A DNA stretch of 35,201 nt from an uncultured Eubacteriales bacterium (lineage in GTDB: Bacteria; Bacillota; Clostridia; Christensenellales; Aristaeellaceae): positions 1 through 35,201 of the forward strand of contig CACYTF010000034.1 of NCBI GenBank assembly GCA_902777335.1. The letters run 5' to 3'. Positions 13,380 through 21,709 of this stretch are shown here, piece after piece; within the stretch, counting starts at the first letter, position 1, and each line of letters starts with the position of its first letter. The notes under the pieces were generated by a model that was not told the DNA's origin, did no database searches, and saw only the letters and a list, made by a program, of their open reading frames with translations. The translations under genes and the position numbers were made by a program.

Positions 13380-14999
13380 ATGGATTTGGGTGTTCAGCTT
13401 TTCGGCGTATTGACCAACACGGACCTCCCGGCCGCGGAGGTGTTTTCCCGTATCAAGGAGACGGGCTATACCCATGTGGAGCCCTGCCTGGCGCTGGATG
13501 TGATCGGCGCCTATGAGAACGCGATCTGGCCGCTCAAGGCGTTCGACGGCTATATGGAAACCTTTGCGGGGCTGGGCCTGAAGGTGGATTCAGTCCACGT
13601 CTTCGGGAAGCACCTGAACGCGCGCGCCGGGGTGCTCTGCGATATCGCCCGGCGGTGGGGGATTCGCGCCTTCGTGGTGAAGCTGCCCGAGGCGCCCGAC
13701 GACTTGAAGCTCCAGGAGACGGCCATCGCCTGGATGACGCTGGCGGACGCGCTGCGGGAAGTCGGCGCGTCGCTGCTCATCCACAACGAGGCGGCGGACA
13801 TACGCGCCGCCGTGAACGGCAAGACCCTCTGCGAGCGCATGGCCGACCTGTGCCAGCGGCGCGTGGGGCTGCAGGTGGACGTGGGCTGGGCCATGCAGGG
13901 CGGCGCTGCGCCCCTCGATTTCCTCCGCCGCAACCGGGACCTGGTGCGCTCGGTGCACTTCAAGGACTTTGACGCGGCGGGCAACGCCGTCGCGGTAGGG
14001 GAGGGCGCGCTTCCGCTCAAGGACTGCTTCGCCTTCGCGCGGGCCAACGGCCTTCCGCAGATCGTCGATCAGGACAGCTTCGGCGGCGAATTGTTCGCCG
14101 AGCTGGCAGCCGTCCGCCAGCGCTTTTCGGCGCTGGCCGGCAGCCGGGGGGACGGCGTGAGCTATCTCAACATCATGGACTTCGACAGCGGCGAGATTCG
14201 CACCGTGGCGAAGTTCGACCGGATCATCGAGGCCCCGAACTGGATGCGCACGACCGGCGAGCTCGTCTACAATTCAAACGGCCTGATCTACGCCTGGAAG
14301 GACGGCGTGGAGCGCCGCATCGACACCGGCGTTTGCGACGCCTGCAACAACGACCATGTGCTGTCCCCGAATGAGGACGCCATCGCCGTCAGCCACATGA
14401 CCTTCGGCGAGGGCGGGTTTACCTCCCGGGTTTTCATCGTGCCCTTTGACGGCGGCGCGCCCCGGCTGGTGACGCCCAACTCGCCCAGCTTTCTGCACGG
14501 CTGGAGCCCGGACGGCCGGGAGATGGCCTACTGCGCCTTCCGCGAGATCGACGGCAGGCGCCAGGTGGACGTGTACGCCATTCCCGCGGAGGGCGGCGAC
14601 GAGGTCCGCCTCACCGGCGGCGGCTTCAACGACGGCCCGGAGTACTCGCCCGACGGGAAAACCATCTGGTTCAACTCCACCCGGTCGGGGCTCATGCAGG
14701 TGTGGCGGATGAACCGGGACGGCTCCGACCCCGTCCGCATGACGCGCAACGACGACAACTGCTGGTTCGGCCACGTGTCCCCGGACGGGAAGAAGGTCGT
14801 CTACATCGTCTACCACAAGGGCCACCTGCAGCCCGACGAGCACCTGCCCGACATGCAGTGCGAGCTCTGGGGCATGGACGCGGACGGCAATAACGCCCAT
14901 CGGCTCTGTGTCCTCTTCGGCGGCCAGGGCACGATCAACGTCAACTCCTGGGCCCCCGACAGCCGGCGCTTCGCGTTCGTCAGCTATGGGGAGGGGTGA
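13380..14999 (+). CDS. Fusion of a sugar isomerase/epimerase barrel with a TolB-like propeller
   Basis: The 539-aa protein has two distinct parts. Residues 1-255 form a xylose-isomerase-like TIM barrel (sugar phosphate isomerase/epimerase). Possible metal or substrate ligands include E34 in HVEPC, the HNE at 135-137, D167 in LQVDVGW and H193/D196 in VHFKDFD. Residues 259-539 form a TolB/PD40-type beta-propeller with repeats such as HGWSPDGREMAYC, EYSPDGKTIWFNS and HVSPDGKKVVYI. The second half aligns from its very start with a known stand-alone family beginning LNIMDFDSGEIRTV. The join is a short linker, SRGDGV, in one continuous frame. AGAAGGAGG (13364-13372) sets the start. No signal peptide is present. 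The propeller may bind a product or oligosaccharide; that is inference. Confidence 0.9.
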   Translation: MDLGVQLFGVLTNTDLPAAEVFSRIKETGYTHVEPCLALDVIGAYENAIWPLKAFDGYMETFAGLGLKVDSVHVFGKHLNARAGVLCDIARRWGIRAFVVKLPEAPDDLKLQETAIAWMTLADALREVGASLLIHNEAADIRAAVNGKTLCERMADLCQRRVGLQVDVGWAMQGGAAPLDFLRRNRDLVRSVHFKDFDAAGNAVAVGEGALPLKDCFAFARANGLPQIVDQDSFGGELFAELAAVRQRFSALAGSRGDGVSYLNIMDFDSGEIRTVAKFDRIIEAPNWMRTTGELVYNSNGLIYAWKDGVERRIDTGVCDACNNDHVLSPNEDAIAVSHMTFGEGGFTSRVFIVPFDGGAPRLVTPNSPSFLHGWSPDGREMAYCAFREIDGRRQVDVYAIPAEGGDEVRLTGGGFNDGPEYSPDGKTIWFNSTRSGLMQVWRMNRDGSDPVRMTRNDDNCWFGHVSPDGKKVVYIVYHKGHLQPDEHLPDMQCELWGMDADGNNAHRLCVLFGGQGTINVNSWAPDSRRFAFVSYGEG

Positions 15000-15023
15000 G
15001 CGATGCCATGGAGGCCCCTCAAA

Positions 15024-15043
15024 GCGCGCCGGCTTCGGCGCGC
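15024..15043. terminator. Hairpin between convergent genes
   Basis: GCGCGCCG (15024-15031) pairs perfectly with CGGCGCGC (15036-15043) around a 4-nt loop. On the minus strand it is followed by CTTTG, on the plus strand by no T-run. It probably acts on both convergent units (isomerase fusion and membrane protein). Confidence 0.5.
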
Positions 15044-15061
15044 ACTGAACCGTCCATGGAC

Positions 15062-15790
15062 TCATTCGAACAGATGCCCCGGCGGGCGGCGTTCGATCAG
15101 CGCGGCGGCCAGCTGCCACAGCAGCGCCAGCGCGCCGATTAAGGTCAGCGGGTTGCCGCGCAGCAGGTACAGCAGGAGCAGTGCCGCGGCCAGCGCGGCG
15201 TTGCGGGGCTTCGGGGGAATGACCCGGGCGCGGGCCAGGGCGTCGCGCAGTCTGCGGCGCAGCGGCTCGGGCGGTTCGTCCTCCGCCACCTTGGGCGCGC
15301 CGGGCGCGCGCAGAAGCCGCGTCAGGGCCCGGCTGTCCAGCACGGCGACGGCGGGGGTATTCAGCCGGCTGGCGCAGTACAGGGCCCTCGGCTCCGCCGG
15401 GCAGGTGGCGGCGATCACCAGCCGCCCGGCTTCCCGGTTGGCCTTCCAGGCGTTCAGCACGTCGCCGGAGGACAGCGTGGCCTCCGGGTGCTTCAGCACC
15501 GGCGTCAGGCAGAAGTCCTCGCCGGGCCAGCGCCACCGGGCCAGCGCCTTGAGCCGCTCTTCCGCTTCCGCGTCCGAAAGCGCGGCGACGCGCCACAGCG
15601 CCGCCCGGGCCTGGGCCGCCGGCATGCGATAGGGCAGCCGCACCCGCGAGAGCAGCCGCCGGAGCAGCGCGCAGCTGACAAGGGCCGACACGCCCGCAAG
15701 CGCGATTTTGCCCCAGGCGTTCAGGTAAAAGATATAAAAGCCCGCCGCGCACAGCGCCCAGAGGACGGCCCGATCGATCCTTTTCCCCAT
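15062..15790 (-). CDS. Uncharacterised membrane protein (242 aa)
   Basis: Two hydrophobic helices lie near the N-terminus (about 8-44, LCAAGFYIFYLNAWG and IALAGVSALVSC) and two near the C-terminus (about 200-232). A soluble middle region of about 150 residues separates them. Within it, GRLVIAATCPAEPRALYCASRL, then VAVLDSRALTRLL, resembles the strand-helix pattern of Mrr-like restriction-endonuclease folds in membrane proteins, but key nuclease residues are not clear, so I do not assign that function. The ATG at 15790 lies only two bases after a perfect 25-bp hairpin, and the only ribosome binding site, GGGGAG, is inside that hairpin. The gene is downstream of the class A PBP, so it may be expressed by limited read-through. 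A cell-envelope role is plausible from position only. Confidence 0.65.
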   Translation of the reverse strand: MGKRIDRAVLWALCAAGFYIFYLNAWGKIALAGVSALVSCALLRRLLSRVRLPYRMPAAQARAALWRVAALSDAEAEERLKALARWRWPGEDFCLTPVLKHPEATLSSGDVLNAWKANREAGRLVIAATCPAEPRALYCASRLNTPAVAVLDSRALTRLLRAPGAPKVAEDEPPEPLRRRLRDALARARVIPPKPRNAALAAALLLLYLLRGNPLTLIGALALLWQLAAALIERRPPGHLFE

Positions 15791-15792
15791 AA

Positions 15793-15846
15793 AAATATCT
15801 CCCCGCGGTCAATGCTGCTTACAGCATTGACCGCGGGGAGATATTT
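15793..15846 (-). terminator. Perfect 25-bp hairpin: PBP terminator that also hides a start site
   Basis: Bases 15793-15817 are an exact inverted repeat of 15822-15846, with loop CTTA. Read on the minus strand, the stem follows the PBP stop codon (15859-15861) and runs into five T residues, so it is a strong rho-independent terminator. The 3' arm contains GGGGAG, the ribosome binding site of the next gene, and the T-run abuts its ATG (15790-15788). Confidence 0.85.
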
Positions 15847-15858
15847 ATACAATTGATA

Positions 15859-18252
15859 TCATCTTCCCAGCGTGCACTTTGCCAAGCTGGTGCTGCTCTC
15901 GTTGGTGGACGCGCCCTCAAAGTACTTCGTGACGTCGTCCAGCGACTTCGCGTAGCGCAGCGGGTGGCCTTTGGGAATGAATATCATGCCGAACACGCGG
16001 GTGTTGTGGCAGGATGGCGAGGCCACCAGGTGGCTGTAGGCGCAGATCCGGACCGCCCGGTGCATGTTGCAGGACGCGGTGGGCTCCGTTCCGGACAGGT
16101 AGTAGTCGGTGTTGGTGCCGTAGTCGTTCACGTCGTTGCGGCAGGCGGAGGTGGGCAGCATGCCGGACACGGCGCACACGGTGCACGCCGTCAGGTGGAA
16201 GTCGGCGGGGGAGCCGCTGATGATGGCGCGGTCGGCGGTGCAGCCGGTCAGCAGGTGCACCTGGGTCATGATCTCGGCCCACAGCGGCGCGGCGTAGGTG
16301 CCGCCGGTGGCGTCGCTGGTCAGCGGCTTGTAGTTGTCCGACCCGACCCACACCGCGGCGGAATAGTAGCCCGTCATGCCGGCGAAGGTCACGCCGATGT
16401 TGTTGGTGTTGGTGCCCGTCTTGCCCGCCACGGTGATGTCGCCGAAGTTGGCGCGGGAGCCGGTGCCGTCCGGCCCGACGCAGCCCTTCAGCACGTCCAC
16501 CAGCATGTAGGCGGTGGAGGGCTTGAAGGCCTGCCAGGTCTCCTGCACCTCGCGCACGTCGATGTAGACGGTGCCGTCCGGGTTCAGTATCTGCGTGAAG
16601 GCGTAGGATTCCTGGTACACGCCCCGGTTGGCGATGGCGCCGAAGCCGGTGGCCAGCTCGATGACGGAAAGGCCCGAGGAGCCCAGCGCCAGGCCGGAGC
16701 CGTTGGCCCGTATGTGGTTGGGGTTCACGCCCAGCTTCAGCAGATAGGTGACGGCGTTTTCGATGCCCACATAGTCCATCAGCACGTGGGCCGTGGAGGT
16801 GTTGTGGGACTGGTTGATGGCCTTGCGCATCGACTCCACGCCGCTGAAGCTGCCGCCGCCGAAGTTGTTGGGGTAGCCGGTCTCGCTGACCCAGTCCTTG
16901 ATGGGGATGGGCAGGTTCATGACCGGCGTGCCGGGGGAGTAGCCCAGGTCAAAGGCCGGCCCGTACACGGCCAGCGGCTTGATGGACGAGCCCACGGGCA
17001 TGTCGTTCTGGTAGGCGCGGTTCAGCTGCTTGCGCTGCACCGGCTCGTTGCGCCCGCCCACGATGGCCACCAGCTCGCCGGTGTGCCAGTCCATCACCGC
17101 GCAGGCGCACTGGGGCTGCACCACCGTCAGGTATTCGCCGCCGCCCAGCGAAGCCTGGGTGGCGCTGTCGTTGGAATAGCGCATCGAGGGGTACTGGGTC
17201 CAGCCGGTGATCACGTCCTGCACCGCCTTCTGCACGTCCGGCCGCAGGCTGGTGAACACCTTGTAGCCGCCGTTGCGCAGCTTGGTTTCCATCTGGCTGC
17301 GGTTGTAGCTGGTGTCCTCCAGGCCCTCGACCCGCAGCATCTTGGTGACCACGTCGTAGATCGAATACTCCACGTAATAGGCGTTGTCGTACATGCCGGC
17401 GCTGGCGGCGGTGCTGCTCTCGATGACGTTCAGCTTCTCGTCGTGGGCCGCCTGATACTCCTCCTCGGTGATCAGGCGCTGGTCCAGCATTTCCTCCAGC
17501 ACGTAGTTGGTCTGCTCCTCGATGACCTGCGGGGTGTGGCGGGTGTAGTAGTTCGCCCGGGGGTTGTACCGGAACGGGTTGCGGATGATGCGCGCCAGCG
17601 CGGCGCACTCGCGCAGCGAAAGCTCGTTCAGGTCCTTGCCGAAGTAGTCCTGTGCGGCGATCTTCACGCCGTAGCTGCTGCCGCCCATGTAGATCACGTT
17701 CAGGTAGGCCTCCAAAATCTGCTCCTTGGTCAGCTGCTTCTCCAGCTCCAGGGCCAGGTAGGCCTCCTGCATCTTGCGCTTGTAGTTCTGGTCGGCGTTC
17801 AGAAGCGTCAGCTTCACCAGCTGGCAGGTGATCGTGGACGCGCCCTGGGTGTTGCCGCCCATGATGTTGTTCAACAGCGAGCCGACGATGCGCTTCAGGT
17901 CCACGCCGTGGTGCTCGTAAAAGCGGGAGTCCTCCACGGCGATGACCGCGTTGATCAGCTGCTGGGGAATGTCGGCGAGCTCCACGTAGATGCGGTTTTC
18001 GGAGCCCTTGAACTCCATGATCAGGTTGCCGCTGCTGTCGTAGATGAACGAGGTCTGCGACTGTGCGCCGATCTGGGCCAGGTCCAGGTTCGGGGCCGTG
18101 TCCACCCAGCCCTTGGCGATGCCGGCCACCACGCCGCCGCCGATCAGGCCGATCAGCAGGATCACGAAGAACAGCATCTTCGCGGTCAACATGATCACCG
18201 AGAACAGAAAGTTTCGCTCCGATTCCCGGGGTTTGAATATCGCGTATTTCAA
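15859..18252 (-). CDS. Class A penicillin-binding protein (PBP1A family)
   Basis: The 797-aa bifunctional enzyme polymerises and cross-links peptidoglycan on the outer face of the membrane. A short cytoplasmic tail is followed by one helix (about 17-46). The GT51 transglycosylase has catalytic E107 in VEDSRFYEHHGVD. Its second motif reads QGASTITCQL, where the usual first Gln of TQQ is Cys. The transpeptidase motifs are SSIK (S422), SHN (S482) and KTGT (K611). A Cys-containing C-terminal extension of about 110 residues follows. The start is taken as TTG at 18252: GGGAGG lies 9 nt upstream, and an extended -10 (18329-18337) lies inside the longer open frame, ruling out the ATG at 18357. A strong terminator follows at 15793-15846. 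Confidence 0.93.
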   Translation of the reverse strand: MKYAIFKPRESERNFLFSVIMLTAKMLFFVILLIGLIGGGVVAGIAKGWVDTAPNLDLAQIGAQSQTSFIYDSSGNLIMEFKGSENRIYVELADIPQQLINAVIAVEDSRFYEHHGVDLKRIVGSLLNNIMGGNTQGASTITCQLVKLTLLNADQNYKRKMQEAYLALELEKQLTKEQILEAYLNVIYMGGSSYGVKIAAQDYFGKDLNELSLRECAALARIIRNPFRYNPRANYYTRHTPQVIEEQTNYVLEEMLDQRLITEEEYQAAHDEKLNVIESSTAASAGMYDNAYYVEYSIYDVVTKMLRVEGLEDTSYNRSQMETKLRNGGYKVFTSLRPDVQKAVQDVITGWTQYPSMRYSNDSATQASLGGGEYLTVVQPQCACAVMDWHTGELVAIVGGRNEPVQRKQLNRAYQNDMPVGSSIKPLAVYGPAFDLGYSPGTPVMNLPIPIKDWVSETGYPNNFGGGSFSGVESMRKAINQSHNTSTAHVLMDYVGIENAVTYLLKLGVNPNHIRANGSGLALGSSGLSVIELATGFGAIANRGVYQESYAFTQILNPDGTVYIDVREVQETWQAFKPSTAYMLVDVLKGCVGPDGTGSRANFGDITVAGKTGTNTNNIGVTFAGMTGYYSAAVWVGSDNYKPLTSDATGGTYAAPLWAEIMTQVHLLTGCTADRAIISGSPADFHLTACTVCAVSGMLPTSACRNDVNDYGTNTDYYLSGTEPTASCNMHRAVRICAYSHLVASPSCHNTRVFGMIFIPKGHPLRYAKSLDDVTKYFEGASTNESSTSLAKCTLGR

Positions 18253-18267
18253 GCTCTGTATCCTCCC

Positions 18268-18282
18268 GGCGGCAGTGCCGCC
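18268..18282 (-). promoter_or_regulatory. Small hairpin in the PBP leader
   Basis: GGCGGC and GCCGCC form a 6-bp stem with a 3-nt loop. It ends next to the GGGAGG ribosome binding site of the PBP gene on the minus strand. It may tune initiation at the TTG start. Confidence 0.35.
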
Positions 18283-18328
18283 CGTGTGTTTGACGTACAG
18301 TGGATGGATTTTGATCCATACCCATTCT

Positions 18329-18337
18329 ATTATAGCA
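18329..18337 (-). promoter_or_regulatory. Extended -10 promoter of the PBP gene
   Basis: The minus strand reads TGCTATAAT. No good -35 is found 16-18 bp upstream, as expected for an extended -10 promoter. The transcript would start near 18322, giving a leader of about 70 nt to the TTG start at 18252. Confidence 0.65.
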
Positions 18338-18457
18338 TAGATTCGCCCGTCGCGCACGTATTTTTGTTTGTCATTTTAGTGAATTATGAATGGACGCGCG
18401 CCGGGGCCGGCGGCGGCGCGGGGCGGGCGGGGGACGGGGAAAATGCGCAGTTTGGCC

Positions 18458-18487
18458 TTGACAGCGCCGGGGAGAATGAAATAAAAT
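18458..18487 (+). promoter_or_regulatory. Promoter of the repeat-protein and mutase genes
   Basis: TTGACA (18458-18463) and TAAAAT (18482-18487) have an 18-bp spacer. The start of transcription should be near 18494, about 50 nt before the ATG at 18547. Confidence 0.65.
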
Positions 18488-18546
18488 AATACTGGTGCTT
18501 TGGGACCATTCCCATGCGCCGGGACGGAGCAAAGGGGCTGTGCGGC

Positions 18547-20175
18547 ATGATGAGAACAGGGCGATGGCTGCGGCGCGTGGCGGCCTGCATGGGCGCGCTG
18601 GCGCTGCTGTGCGCCCTTTTCGCGCTGACGGCCTGGGCCGAGAAGCCGGAGGGCGTGCTGAGTGTGGAATTCAGCGTACAGCCCGCGGCGATGGTGGACC
18701 CGGGGGACGCCACCATGACCTTCGTGCTGACGAACCCCACCGACCGGCCCGTGCAGAACATCTACCTGATCTCCGCCGACGGCCTGATCTCCGAGCCCAT
18801 CGGCCAGCTGGGGCCGGGGGAGCAGCAGACGCTGGTGCGGCCCCACGCCGTGACCGAGGAGGAGCTGGACGCGGGGGAGATCGCCTACACCATCAGCCAC
18901 GACGCGCTGTCGCCCGAGGGTGAGAAGGTGACCTACAGCCTGAGCGCGGCCATCGCCCGGGGCGAATCGCAGCCCCTGGCCAGCTTTACCCGGCAGATCT
19001 CCTCCGACACGGTGACCCGCGGCGGGGTGGTGACGGTGACCTACAAGATCGTCAACACCGGCAACGTGGCGCTGACCGCGCTGCGCATCCGCGACGGCCT
19101 GGGGGACTTCACCGGGCGGCTGGAGCGGCTGGGCGTGGGCGAGGCCAAGACGTTCATCAGCCGCGCCACGCTGACGGAGGCGGCCGAGTCGGCCCCGGAG
19201 CTGGAGTACACGGTGCCCTCCGGCGAGACGATCACCCGCAGGCTGGACCCGGTGCCCATCGGCATCGCCGAGAGCGCGCTGGAGATCTCGTTCTCGGTGG
19301 GCCAGTCGGTGTTCGAGCGGGACACCGCCGACGCCATACTGATACTGACCAACGCCGGCAACGTGGACTACACCGGCATCACCGTGGTGGACGACGTGTA
19401 CGGCGGCGTCATCGCCGACGCCGTGTCGCTGCTCAGCGGCTCCGCGCCGGTGGAGATCGCCCACACCTACCCGCTGCGCGGCGAGGGCGAGTTCCGCTGG
19501 CGCATCACCGGCGTCAGCAGCGCGGGGGAGATGCTCGATCTGCGCACGGAGACGGCGACGCTGTCCGGCGCGCCGGCGGACAGGAACGTGGATGTTACCC
19601 TGCAGGCGTCGGCGCGCACGCCGAGGATCAACCGGCCCGGCCGGGTGACCGTCGACTTCGCCATCGCCAATTCGGGCAACGTGATGGCCCGGGACGCGGT
19701 GCTCTACGAGGCCGCCCTGGGCGAGATCCGGCGGCTGGCCGTGGTGCCGGTGGGCGAGCCCAGCGTGTGCAGCGCCGAGTTCGACGTGGCCGCCGACGCC
19801 CAGTTCGCCTTCTACCTGAACTACGACGACGCCGAGGGGCGTCAGCACACGGCCGCCAGCGCGCCGGTGGACGTGGTGATCGCCCCGGACGGGGTGGACC
19901 CGGCCCGCGCCGACGAGCCCGCCGGCACGCCGACGGGCCAGTCGGTGAAGCCCCGGGGCAACAGCGCCATGTTCATCGTGCTGCTGGTGATCGCCGGCGC
20001 GGCGCTGACGGTGATGGTCACGCTGCTGATGGTCACCTCGCTGCGCGCCCGGCACGAGCGGCTCAAGCGCCTGGCCGCCGAGAAGCAGCGCGCGAAGGCC
20101 GACCTGGGCAAGACCGGCGCGGTTCCCGTGGTGAAGGCGCCCCAGAGGAAGAAAAAACCCAAAAAACAGCCGTGA
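18547..20175 (+). CDS. Secreted, membrane-anchored protein with CARDB/DUF11-like repeats
   Basis: The 542-aa protein starts with a signal peptide (MMRTGRWLRRVAACMGALAL, cleaved near TAWAE). Four or so Ig-like beta-sandwich repeats follow, marked by NPTDRPVQNIYL, VNTGNVALTALRI, TNAGNVDYTGITV and ANSGNVMARDAVL. This is the pattern of CARDB or DUF11-type domains, which usually support surface proteins. A transmembrane helix near residues 465-490 (MFIVLLVIAGAALTVMVTLL) is followed by a strongly basic cytoplasmic tail ending KKKPKKQP. The bulk therefore faces outside. ATG 18547 is chosen over ATG 18514 because AAAGGGG lies about 10 nt before it and the signal peptide is then of normal length. A mutase-like gene starts 32 bp downstream and is probably co-transcribed. 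The ligand is unknown. Confidence 0.82.
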   Translation: MMRTGRWLRRVAACMGALALLCALFALTAWAEKPEGVLSVEFSVQPAAMVDPGDATMTFVLTNPTDRPVQNIYLISADGLISEPIGQLGPGEQQTLVRPHAVTEEELDAGEIAYTISHDALSPEGEKVTYSLSAAIARGESQPLASFTRQISSDTVTRGGVVTVTYKIVNTGNVALTALRIRDGLGDFTGRLERLGVGEAKTFISRATLTEAAESAPELEYTVPSGETITRRLDPVPIGIAESALEISFSVGQSVFERDTADAILILTNAGNVDYTGITVVDDVYGGVIADAVSLLSGSAPVEIAHTYPLRGEGEFRWRITGVSSAGEMLDLRTETATLSGAPADRNVDVTLQASARTPRINRPGRVTVDFAIANSGNVMARDAVLYEAALGEIRRLAVVPVGEPSVCSAEFDVAADAQFAFYLNYDDAEGRQHTAASAPVDVVIAPDGVDPARADEPAGTPTGQSVKPRGNSAMFIVLLVIAGAALTVMVTLLMVTSLRARHERLKRLAAEKQRAKADLGKTGAVPVVKAPQRKKKPKKQP

Positions 20176-20207
20176 CGGATTCCGGCTGACATAAAGAGAG
20201 GTATTCT

Positions 20208-21707
20208 ATGAGTACGGACAGTACAAGATGGTCCAAATTCAGAAGCGGCTCGGAGATTCGCGGGCCCGAAGCGCTGCTGACCGATGCCCGCGTGGAGAAG
20301 CTGGGCTATGCCTTCGCCTGCTTTCTGGCCCGGCGCGAGGGGAAGACCCCGGACGCGCTGCGGCTGGCCGTGGGCCGCGACGGCAGGCCCTCCGGCGAGC
20401 GCATCATGGCCGCCGTGATCCGCGGCATCACCGCGGCGGACAGCGACGTGCTGGACTGCGGCCAGTGCCCCGCGCCGGCGGTCATGCGGACGCTTTCAAG
20501 CGCGCCGGAGCCGGTGGACGGGGCCGTGATGGTCACCGCCGGCGCGGCCAACCCGGGCCTGAACGGCTTTCGGTTCGCCGCGGTCCAGGGCGGCCTGAAG
20601 GACGAGGAGGTGGCCGCCGTGCTGGCGCTGGCCGCCGAATCGGAGGTCCCGGAGCGCCTGGTGGTGCGCCACGACGCCCAGACCGCGTATTTTGAGAACC
20701 TGCGCGCCGTCGCCGCGCGCTGCCTGGAGGACGACGCGCTGAAGCCGCTGCTGGGCATGCGCGTGGTCGTGGACGCCCGAAACGCCGTGGGGCGGGCCTA
20801 CGCCGGCTTCCTGGACGCGCTGGGCGTGGAAACGGAGGGCAGCCCGCGCACCCCGGAGGGGGGCGAGGACGCCGTCGCCGCGCTGGAGGACCCGGCGGCC
20901 GTGGACGAGATCGCCCGGGCCGTGCCGGCCTGCCGCGCCGACATGGGCGTGCTGTTCAGCGCGGACGGCAGCCGGGCGGCCATCGTCGATTGCGACGGCC
21001 GGGCGGTGTCCGGCAACCGGCTGATCGCGCTGGTCGCGGCGATGCTGCTGGACGCGCGCCCCGGCGCGACGTTCGTCACCGACAGCGTCACCAGCTCGGG
21101 CCTTTCGTCGTTCATCGCGGAGTGGGGCGGCGTGCACTACCGGTTCAAGCGCGGCTACCGCAATGTGATCGACGAGGCCGTGCGGCTGAACGACGAGGGC
21201 ATCGACTGCCCGCTGGCCATCGAGACCAGCGGCCACGCGGCCTTCAGGGAGAACGGCTTCATCGACGACGGCATGTATCTGGCCACCCGCCTGATCTGCG
21301 AGGCGCTGAACCGCAAGCGCGAGGGCGAGGTGCTGTTCAGCCTGATCGACGATCTGAAGGAGCCGGTGGAGAGCGTGGAGATCCGCCTGCCCATACTGGA
21401 CGAGGAGGACCCCTCCGCCGCCAGCCAGGAGGTCGTGGAGGCGCTGCTGAGCCACACGCTGGAGGACCCGCTGTGGCAGGTCGCGCCGGACAGCCGCGAG
21501 GGCGTGCGCATCAACTTCAACCTGGACGGCGACGTGAACAACGCCTGGTTCCAGCTGCGCATGTCGGTGCACGACCCGATGATGGCGCTGAACGCCGAGA
21601 GCGACGTGCCCGGCGGCGTCAAGCGGATACTGGCCCAGCTGTACGAGCTGCTCCGCGGCACGGAGCTGGTCGACCTCGCGCCGATGCGAGAGGCGATGGA
21701 GAACTGA
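20208..21707 (+). CDS. Phosphomannomutase/phosphoglucomutase homologue, probably inactive
   Basis: The 499-aa protein has the length and four-domain order of alpha-D-phosphohexomutases. Conserved parts include GRDGRPSG near residues 56-63, the sugar-binding loop ETSGH (339-343), KRGYRNVI (314-321) and a C-terminal LRMSVHDPMMALNAES. The active-site loop, normally TASHNP or TASHLP with the phosphorylated Ser, reads TAGAANP (110-116): no Ser or His. The metal loop, normally DxDxDR, reads SADGSR (251-256), keeping only one Asp. Catalysis by the family mechanism thus looks impossible, and a binding or regulatory role is more likely. The gene is not frameshifted. AGAGAGG precedes ATG 20208. It sits behind a surface-protein gene and is closed by a terminator. 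Confidence 0.85.
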   Translation: MSTDSTRWSKFRSGSEIRGPEALLTDARVEKLGYAFACFLARREGKTPDALRLAVGRDGRPSGERIMAAVIRGITAADSDVLDCGQCPAPAVMRTLSSAPEPVDGAVMVTAGAANPGLNGFRFAAVQGGLKDEEVAAVLALAAESEVPERLVVRHDAQTAYFENLRAVAARCLEDDALKPLLGMRVVVDARNAVGRAYAGFLDALGVETEGSPRTPEGGEDAVAALEDPAAVDEIARAVPACRADMGVLFSADGSRAAIVDCDGRAVSGNRLIALVAAMLLDARPGATFVTDSVTSSGLSSFIAEWGGVHYRFKRGYRNVIDEAVRLNDEGIDCPLAIETSGHAAFRENGFIDDGMYLATRLICEALNRKREGEVLFSLIDDLKEPVESVEIRLPILDEEDPSAASQEVVEALLSHTLEDPLWQVAPDSREGVRINFNLDGDVNNAWFQLRMSVHDPMMALNAESDVPGGVKRILAQLYELLRGTELVDLAPMREAMEN

Positions 21708-21709
21708 CG

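Noticed and set aside
13310..13516. Small plus-strand frame before the isomerase fusion
   Set aside because: It has a G-rich upstream stretch, but its second half overlaps the isomerase out of frame and reads as shadow. The first 23 codons could be a leader peptide, but nothing supports it.
15853..18489. 878-codon plus-strand frame over the PBP gene
   Set aside because: Longer than the PBP itself but Val/His/Gly-rich nonsense, without start signals or domains. It is the antisense of a clear PBP1A gene.
18376..20055. 559-codon minus-strand frame over the CARDB-like gene
   Set aside because: Composition is Arg/His/Gly-rich shadow. The plus-strand signal peptide, repeats and membrane anchor are convincing.
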